Positions 62,923 through 64,000 of a stretch of DNA of 64,000 nt are shown piece after piece. The notes under the pieces are model-generated. The model was not told where the DNA came from and searched no databases. It was given only the letters and a program-made list of their open reading frames with translations. Position 1 is the stretch's first letter. Each line of letters opens with the position of its first letter. This DNA is from an uncultured Lewinella sp. (GTDB lineage: Bacteria; Bacteroidota; Bacteroidia; Chitinophagales; Saprospiraceae). The translations under genes were made by a program, and so were the position numbers. Where the stretch lies: the NCBI GenBank assembly GCA_937873655.1, contig CALMYQ010000094.1, positions 124,001 to 188,000 on the forward strand, read 5' to 3'.

Positions 62923-64000
62923 ATGAAAAAGCACCAAAACCTGAAGGTGCTTTTCCTCTGTTTTTTATGCTCTGCCATGTCGCCGTTTGCCCGGGGACAG
63001 GACATTGAGCATATCGGGAAAAGCATCACAACCCGCGTACAACAAAATGACATGCTCCGCCTCAAAGGCCGGTTGTACGCCAACCTGAGATACAACGATG
63101 TTTACGGAATCCCGCCGCGTGCCGACCCGTTTTCCCTTCGTTTCAATGCACAGCTCAACGTTGATTTCCTGGGTGTTAAAGCGCCGTTCTCCGCTGCATT
63201 TTCCGACGGCGACCCTACATTTCACTATCCTGCTTATGCTTTCTGCGGAGCAAGCCCGGCCTATAAATGGGCTACCCTTCATCTGGGGGACAGGGTCCTG
63301 AATTTTTCTCCGTATACCTTTTCCGGGCATCACTTTTCCGGGATCGGTTTTGAGGTGAAGCCGGGCAAATTCTATCTGGCAGCCTTTTCAGGCCGATTGC
63401 GGCGGGCCAGGCCTGAAGATGCCGGTAAACTGCAGCACCTCGACCCGGTTTACAAACGCCTGGGATGGGGCGTAAAGGCCGGGGTCAGCGATGGAGAGAA
63501 TTCGATCCATTTTATCCTGTTTGCCGCACACGACCTTCCCGGATCCCTGCATTTTTCAGATACCTCCCGAACGGTTTCGCCCGAAGAAAATGTAACCCTC
63601 GGCCTGCAGGTCAGGCGAAAAGTAGGCAAACTGGCTGCCATAGACCTCGATTTTGGGCGGAGTGCCCTTACGCGGGATTCGCGCAGTCCGGCAGCCGCTG
63701 AAAGCCCGCGGGTTCCCTTTTACCGGATGGCCGGTTTGTTTAAGCCCAACCTTTCCTCCGGCTATCACAATGCGTTCAAAGCTACGCTCAGCCTGAAACC
63801 CGGATTTGGCGATTTCAATGCCCAATTTGAAAAAATCGATCCTGGATACCGGTCGCTGGGCGCTCTATTCTTCAATAACGACCTGGAAAATTTCACCCTC
63901 GGCGGCCGGATCCCTCTTTTTACCAAAAAGGCATTTGTCGCTCTCAACAGCGGAATCCAGCGCAGCATAACCGGCCGGCAAAGCGCCCCGGGTTTGCATC
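62923..64000 (+). CDS. Probable outer membrane protein, 5' part (runs off the window)
   Basis: The frame from ATG 62923 is open to the end of the window (359 residues visible). It begins with a signal peptide (MKKHQNLKVLFLCFLCSAMSPFARGQ) and a short KGRLYANLRYNDV region, then repeated beta-strand patterns such as FSLRFNAQLNVDFLG, PYTFSGHHFSGIGFEVK, RLGWGVKAGVSDGENSIHFILFA and LGLQVRRKVGKLAAIDLDF. This resembles large outer membrane barrels of Bacteroidota that often occur with T9SS cargo. I do not recognise a specific family. No homology search was possible, and the 3' end is missing. Confidence 0.65.
   Translation, partial: MKKHQNLKVLFLCFLCSAMSPFARGQDIEHIGKSITTRVQQNDMLRLKGRLYANLRYNDVYGIPPRADPFSLRFNAQLNVDFLGVKAPFSAAFSDGDPTFHYPAYAFCGASPAYKWATLHLGDRVLNFSPYTFSGHHFSGIGFEVKPGKFYLAAFSGRLRRARPEDAGKLQHLDPVYKRLGWGVKAGVSDGENSIHFILFAAHDLPGSLHFSDTSRTVSPEENVTLGLQVRRKVGKLAAIDLDFGRSALTRDSRSPAAAESPRVPFYRMAGLFKPNLSSGYHNAFKATLSLKPGFGDFNAQFEKIDPGYRSLGALFFNNDLENFTLGGRIPLFTKKAFVALNSGIQRSITGRQSAPGLH

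Overview
The window comes from a member of the phylum Bacteroidota, most likely a free-living Saprospiria/Chitinophagia-type organism (the rank below phylum is inference). The evidence is a PorP/SprF-type membrane protein, three secreted proteins with type IX secretion (T9SS) sorting domains (two type B, one type A), Bacteroidota-type LptE and AsmA-like proteins, and repeated TAnnTTTG promoter elements upstream of genes. Coding density is very high, intergenic gaps are mostly under 200 bp, and I saw no tRNA, rRNA, CRISPR array, insertion sequence or phage gene.

Layout. 1-9.9 kb: end of an aldo/keto reductase-like gene, RNase D, a large AsmA-like protein, a PorP/SprF protein, a C40-peptidase-like protein that has lost its catalytic cysteine, a LolD-type ATPase, shikimate dehydrogenase and proline dehydrogenase. 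9.9-17.2 kb: a 2428-residue secreted protein built from 22 Ig-like repeats of about 70 residues, four PKD-like repeats, an SprB-type repeat and a type B sorting domain. 17.2-19.3 kb: a 7TM-HD (PgpH-type) phosphohydrolase. 19.4-29.4 kb (minus strand): a complete tryptophan operon trpE-G-D-C-F-B-A, followed by a DAHP synthase, a methyltransferase and a PLP-dependent decarboxylase. It is preceded by a ribosome-mediated attenuator: a 20-residue leader peptide with three consecutive Trp codons, and a perfect 15-bp terminator hairpin just before trpE.

29.6-44.9 kb: a dispersed surface-polysaccharide region with GDP-mannose pyrophosphorylase, UDP-GlcNAc 2-epimerase, three GT4-like glycosyltransferases, a polytopic membrane protein and two flippases. 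ruvB and a small lipoprotein gene sit inside one of its tight minus-strand operons, and isocitrate dehydrogenase lies between the two flippases. 44.9-50.3 kb: a saccharopine dehydrogenase-like enzyme, LptE, a DinB-like protein, a secreted propeller-like protein and a secreted GH13 alpha-amylase family enzyme. 50.5-58.4 kb: a second giant T9SS cargo protein (2308 residues; P-domain, three short repeats, about 19 PKD-like repeats, SprB-type repeat, type B sorting domain), then a small T9SS type A protein. 58.6-64 kb: a bile acid:sodium symporter family protein, a hotdog thioesterase, a YghZ-like aldo/keto reductase, a TolB-propeller protein and the start of a probable outer membrane protein that runs off the window.

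How the parts connect: the PorP/SprF protein, LptE, AsmA, LolD, flippases and glycosyltransferases all serve envelope assembly, and the two giant proteins are probably displayed on that surface through the T9SS. The aroE and DAHP synthase genes feed chorismate to the attenuated trp operon. I see no clearly novel defence or mobile system. The most distinctive signals are the trp attenuator, the unusual tail of the trp operon, the cysteine-less C40 protein and the two giant repeat proteins. Promoter calls rest on motif matching by eye only.
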